Positions 4,791 to 7,472 of a stretch of 7,472 bases of DNA are shown piece by piece. The notes under the pieces are model-generated. The model was given only the letters and a program-made list of their open reading frames with translations, searched no databases and was not told the DNA's origin. This DNA is from Gemmobacter sp964439015 (lineage in GTDB: Bacteria > Pseudomonadota > Alphaproteobacteria > Rhodobacterales > Rhodobacteraceae). Location of the stretch: positions 1 to 7,472 of the forward strand of contig CAYTMV010000088.1 of assembly GCA_964439015.1 (NCBI GenBank), read 5' to 3'. The translations under genes and the position numbers were made by a program. The stretch's first letter is position 1, and each line of letters opens with the position of its first letter.

Positions 4791-6737
4791 ATGTCAGGGA
4801 TCGAAATCGAGCCATGGGAACCCGAAGAAACCGTCGGGAAACTGTGGCACGCCTTTGCCAGCCGTCTGGACGAAATACCCGTCCACGAAGGAGCCCGTGT
4901 CCAGCTTTCCCAAGTTGGCGGGCGGTTGGCAGTCCTGTTCCGCGGTCTCGGCGGCGACCCCGCCGTCGAGATCCGGCCCACCCCGCTGGAAACCTCGCAT
5001 CACCGCCTCAGCTGGCTGCGCCGTCTGGGCACCTGGGCCGAGGCCGTGCCGCGCGCCAGCTATGACGGCCAGGCGCTGCGCCTGCCTGAAAGCCTTGCCG
5101 TCTATCCCGATGCCCGGGCCAATGCCGCGCTTTATATCTGGCTGGCCGCTGCCGCCGCCCATGCGCCGGGTCCCGGCGCGCTGCCCGAAGACCCGCTGGC
5201 TGCCGATCTGGCCGCCATCGCCATCGCCCGCGCCCTGACCGAAGCCACGCTTGAGGCTGCGCCGGGCCTGTCGGCGATGCTGGCCGAGCTGTCGGCCATG
5301 ACCCTTGCCGCCCGCCCCAACCAGACCCTGCCGCCCGTCGAGGCCGCGGTCGAGGCGCTGGTGCGCATGGCGCTGGGCGATCCCGCGCCCTTGCCCGATG
5401 CCGCCGCCCGCCTGCTGACCGATCCGCCCGCCGCGCCGCGCCGTTATCGCCCCTTCCGCCCGGTGCCGCTCTGGCCCGAATTGCGCCTGGCCGGACGGTC
5501 CGAGAACACGCAGGTCGAAACCCGCGCCACCGAGGGCGACCCCGAACAATCGAACGATGCCGAGGAGGGCCGCGTGCGCCGCGCCCGCCGCCGCAAGGCT
5601 GACCTCGCCAACCGCAACGACAGTTTCATCCTCCACAAGTTCGAGGCGATCCTGTCGATGACCGAGTTCATGAACCTCAACCGCCGGGTCGAGGATGATG
5701 ACGAGGATACCGCCCGCAAGGCTGCCGACGATCAGGACGAGATCGGGCTGGCGCAGGTCGACAAGGCCCCCGCGACCAAGCTGAAGCTGCATCTCGACCT
5801 CGCGCCCGAAGACGTGGACCGAGAGCTTTTGTCGGGCACCGCCGTCTATCCCGAATGGGATGTGCGCACCGGCGCCTATATGCCCGCCCATACCCGCGTG
5901 CTGCACAGCCCGGCCGAGGCCACGGCCGAGGTGCCGTCCTTCCGCGCCGATCCGCGCGCCTCTGCCCGCATCCGCGCCGTGCGCCGCCAGTTCGAGGCGC
6001 TGCGCCCCTCGCTGATCTCGACCCCCGGCCATCTGGACGGGGACGAGCTGGACACCGAGCGCGCGGTCCGCGCGCAGGTGGACCTGCTGGCCTGCGGCGA
6101 GGGCGATGCCCGTGTCTGGTTCCAGACCCGGCCTGAAAAGCGCGATCTGGCGGTGACGATCCTGCTGGACATCTCGCGCTCGACCGAAAGCGCGATCCCC
6201 GGGCATGGGCATAACGGCCGCTCGGTGATCGACGTGGAGCGCGAGGCGCTGGCGGCGCTGGCCTGGGGGCTGGACGCCTGCGGCGACGACTTCTCGATCC
6301 TGGGTTTTTCCTCGCTGCGCCGCGACCGGGTGTTCGTGCAGGAGGTCAAGACCTTCGGCGAGGCCATGGGGGCTGAGGTCGAATCGCGCATCGCCGCCCT
6401 CAAGCCCGGCCATTACACCCGCCTGGGGGCGGCGATCCGCCATGCCTCGGCTGGGCTGGCCAGACAGGCGCGGCGGCGGCGGCTTCTGTTGGTCATCACC
6501 GATGGCAAGCCCAATGACCTTGACCATTACGAGGGGCGCCACGGCATCGAAGACAGCATGATGGCGGTGCGCGAGGCCCGCCGTGCCGGTCACGCGGTGT
6601 TCGGCATCACTGTGGACCGGGACGGCAAAAGCTGGTTCCCGCGGATTTTCGGGCAGGGCGGCTTTGCGCTGGTCTCGGACCCCGAAAAGCTGACCCAGGC
6701 CCTGCCGCAGATCTATCGCCATCTGGTCACGGGATGA
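4791..6737 (+). CDS. norD: NorD, von Willebrand factor A domain protein for NO reductase maturation
   Basis: A 648-residue soluble protein, partner of NorQ. The C-terminal vWA domain (about 455-645) has an intact metal-ion-dependent adhesion site: DISRS at 460-464 (Asp460, Ser462, Ser464), Thr543 in HYTRLGAA, and Asp571 in VITDGKPND. The N-terminal 240 residues are Ala/Pro-rich with no motif I recognise. Between lie a basic cluster (261-269, Arg/Lys-rich), the family-like block KFEAILSMTEFMNLNRRV (283-300), and an acidic stretch (301-317). The vWA domain is thought to dock on the NorB target and recruit the ATPase. ATG at 4791 follows GAGG (4781-4784); a GTG overlapping the norQ stop at 4779 would add four residues but has no ribosome binding site. 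Length is normal for NorD. The stop overlaps the norE start as ATGA. Confidence 0.94.
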   Translation: MSGIEIEPWEPEETVGKLWHAFASRLDEIPVHEGARVQLSQVGGRLAVLFRGLGGDPAVEIRPTPLETSHHRLSWLRRLGTWAEAVPRASYDGQALRLPESLAVYPDARANAALYIWLAAAAAHAPGPGALPEDPLAADLAAIAIARALTEATLEAAPGLSAMLAELSAMTLAARPNQTLPPVEAAVEALVRMALGDPAPLPDAAARLLTDPPAAPRRYRPFRPVPLWPELRLAGRSENTQVETRATEGDPEQSNDAEEGRVRRARRRKADLANRNDSFILHKFEAILSMTEFMNLNRRVEDDDEDTARKAADDQDEIGLAQVDKAPATKLKLHLDLAPEDVDRELLSGTAVYPEWDVRTGAYMPAHTRVLHSPAEATAEVPSFRADPRASARIRAVRRQFEALRPSLISTPGHLDGDELDTERAVRAQVDLLACGEGDARVWFQTRPEKRDLAVTILLDISRSTESAIPGHGHNGRSVIDVEREALAALAWGLDACGDDFSILGFSSLRRDRVFVQEVKTFGEAMGAEVESRIAALKPGHYTRLGAAIRHASAGLARQARRRRLLLVITDGKPNDLDHYEGRHGIEDSMMAVREARRAGHAVFGITVDRDGKSWFPRIFGQGGFALVSDPEKLTQALPQIYRHLVTG

Positions 6738-7312
6738 ACAGCGCCGACCCCCGATCCGCCCCGCGATCTGCCCCCCGGTCTGCCCTCGACGATCTGCCCG
6801 GCGAATTGATGATGTGGGTGCTGATCGTCTCGGAACTGGCGGTGTTTGGTGCGGGTCTGGCGGTGTTTCTGTCGGTCCGCATCACCGATCCGGCGGGATT
6901 TGCCGCCGGTCAGGCGCATCTTCACCAGCTGGGCGCGGGGGTGAATACGGTGGTGCTGGTCACCTCGGGCTTGCTGGCCGCCCTGGCCGTGCGCGCGGCC
7001 GAGGCCGGGCAGGTGGCGCGGATGCGCTGGCTCTTGGCTCCGGCGATCTTGTTGGGCGGGGTGTTTCTGGCGCTGAAAGCCTCGGAATATATCGACCTTT
7101 TCGCCCTTGGCATCGGCACCGAGACCCACGCCTTCCACACTTTCCACTTCCTGCTGACCGGCTTTCACGCCGCCCATGTTCTGGCGGGCATGATCCTGCT
7201 GGCCGTGGTCGGCTGGATCGCCAGCCCCCGCGCGGTCGAGACCGGGGCCGCCTTCTGGCATATGGTCGATCTGGTCTGGGTGCTGCTGTTTCCGGTGATC
7301 TATCTGCTATGA
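6734..7312 (+). CDS. norE: NorE, cytochrome c oxidase subunit III-like membrane protein
   Basis: A 192-residue inner-membrane protein of the COX3 superfamily with five hydrophobic segments, about 25-47, 70-88, 100-118, 136-163 and 176-192. Family features include ELMMWVLIVSEL near the start, SEY (118-120), FHAAHVLAG (144-152) and WHMVDLVWVLLFPVIYLL at the end. NorE is an accessory protein thought to aid NorCB assembly or stability; it is not part of the catalytic core and binds no metal. Start and stop overlap neighbours as ATGA on both sides and no ribosome binding site is evident, so translation is probably coupled to norD. The N-terminus holds three PRSA repeats, which makes the exact start slightly uncertain, but the codon overlap supports 6734. 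Confidence 0.93.
   Translation: MNSADPRSAPRSAPRSALDDLPGELMMWVLIVSELAVFGAGLAVFLSVRITDPAGFAAGQAHLHQLGAGVNTVVLVTSGLLAALAVRAAEAGQVARMRWLLAPAILLGGVFLALKASEYIDLFALGIGTETHAFHTFHFLLTGFHAAHVLAGMILLAVVGWIASPRAVETGAAFWHMVDLVWVLLFPVIYLL
6749..6784 (+). repeat. Three 12-bp tandem repeats within the start of norE
   Basis: Three in-frame 12-base units (6749-6760, 6761-6772, 6773-6784), with few differences, encode Pro-Arg-Ser-Ala three times at residues 6-17 of NorE. The copies differ mainly at wobble positions (CGA/CGG, TCC/TCT), so the unit is being kept at protein level or is old. The repeats precede the first membrane helix. Confidence 0.7.
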
Positions 7313-7472
7313 ACGCGCCCGCATCCCCCCGCCGTCTGATCCTGGCCTGGGCCGCGCTGATCGCGCTGTCGGCACTAGCGACTGCGCTGGCGTTATGGGG
7401 CCTCAGCGCCAAGGCGCTGGCCGTGCCGATCCTGCTGCTGGCCTTTCTCAAGGCGCGGGTGATCCTGCGCGA
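7309..7472 (+). CDS. norF: NorF, small membrane accessory protein (cut by window edge)
   Basis: The first 54 codons of a small membrane protein, running off the right edge. The visible part begins MNAPASPRRLILAWAALIAL and contains two hydrophobic segments, about residues 9-30 and 36-47, ending in FLKARVILRD. The FLKAR-type segment is shared with the subunit IV-like family that includes NorF, whose members are about 75 residues, so roughly 20 residues are missing. The ATG overlaps the norE stop (ATGA), and the gene is the expected last member of norCBQDEF. Identity rests on position, size and this short motif. NorF is reported to support NO reductase activity together with NorE. Confidence 0.85.
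   Translation, partial: MNAPASPRRLILAWAALIALSALATALALWGLSAKALAVPILLLAFLKARVILR

Noticed and set aside
4794..6722. Very long open frame on the minus strand opposite norD (and similar ones opposite norB, norQ and nnrS)
   Set aside because: High GC at third codon positions removes stop codons from the opposite strand. The products are rich in Gln, Arg, Gly and His without domains, lack ribosome binding sites, and lie against well-recognised genes.

Overview
The window is a denitrification locus from a high-GC alphaproteobacterium, most likely of the Paracoccus/Rhodobacter type (Rhodobacterales). That placement rests on how closely the encoded NirS N-terminus, NorC and NorB resemble, from memory, the Paracoccus proteins, on the norCBQDEF order, and on strong GC bias at third codon positions. 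The window covers the junction between the nitrite reductase (nir) and nitric oxide reductase (nor) genes. Nothing in it looks like a mobile element, RNA gene or CRISPR array.

Layout: nirS (cytochrome cd1 nitrite reductase, N-terminal 98 residues only) runs leftward off the left edge. About 190 bases of non-coding DNA follow, holding the nirS operator and a hairpin terminator. A small leftward gene for a two-helix membrane protein (484-720) comes next; it is divergent from nnrS (845-2047, rightward), which encodes a polytopic haem-copper membrane protein. Then follows the rightward operon norC-norB-norQ-norD-norE-norF, with norF cut by the right edge. The nor genes are tightly packed: short gaps with good ribosome binding sites up to norD, then ATGA stop/start overlaps at norD/norE and norE/norF.

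Function: NirS reduces nitrite to nitric oxide in the periplasm. NorCB reduces this toxic NO to nitrous oxide at the membrane. NorQ (AAA+ ATPase) and NorD (von Willebrand A domain) are the pair needed to mature NorCB, probably by inserting the non-haem iron. NorE and NorF are small membrane accessory proteins related to oxidase subunits III and IV. NnrS is a membrane protein of the NO-responsive regulon linked to NO stress.

Regulation: each intergenic promoter region has one FNR/NNR-type palindrome (356-369, 776-789, 2044-2057), and all three share the left part TTGACTT. The middle one lies exactly midway between two divergent start codons, and the third contains the stop codon of nnrS. This points to co-induction of NO production and removal by an NO-sensing Crp/FNR regulator that is not in the window. 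The gene content is well known. The less ordinary points are the arrangement of operators, an inverted repeat overlapping the nnrS ribosome binding site, and the small divergent membrane protein.
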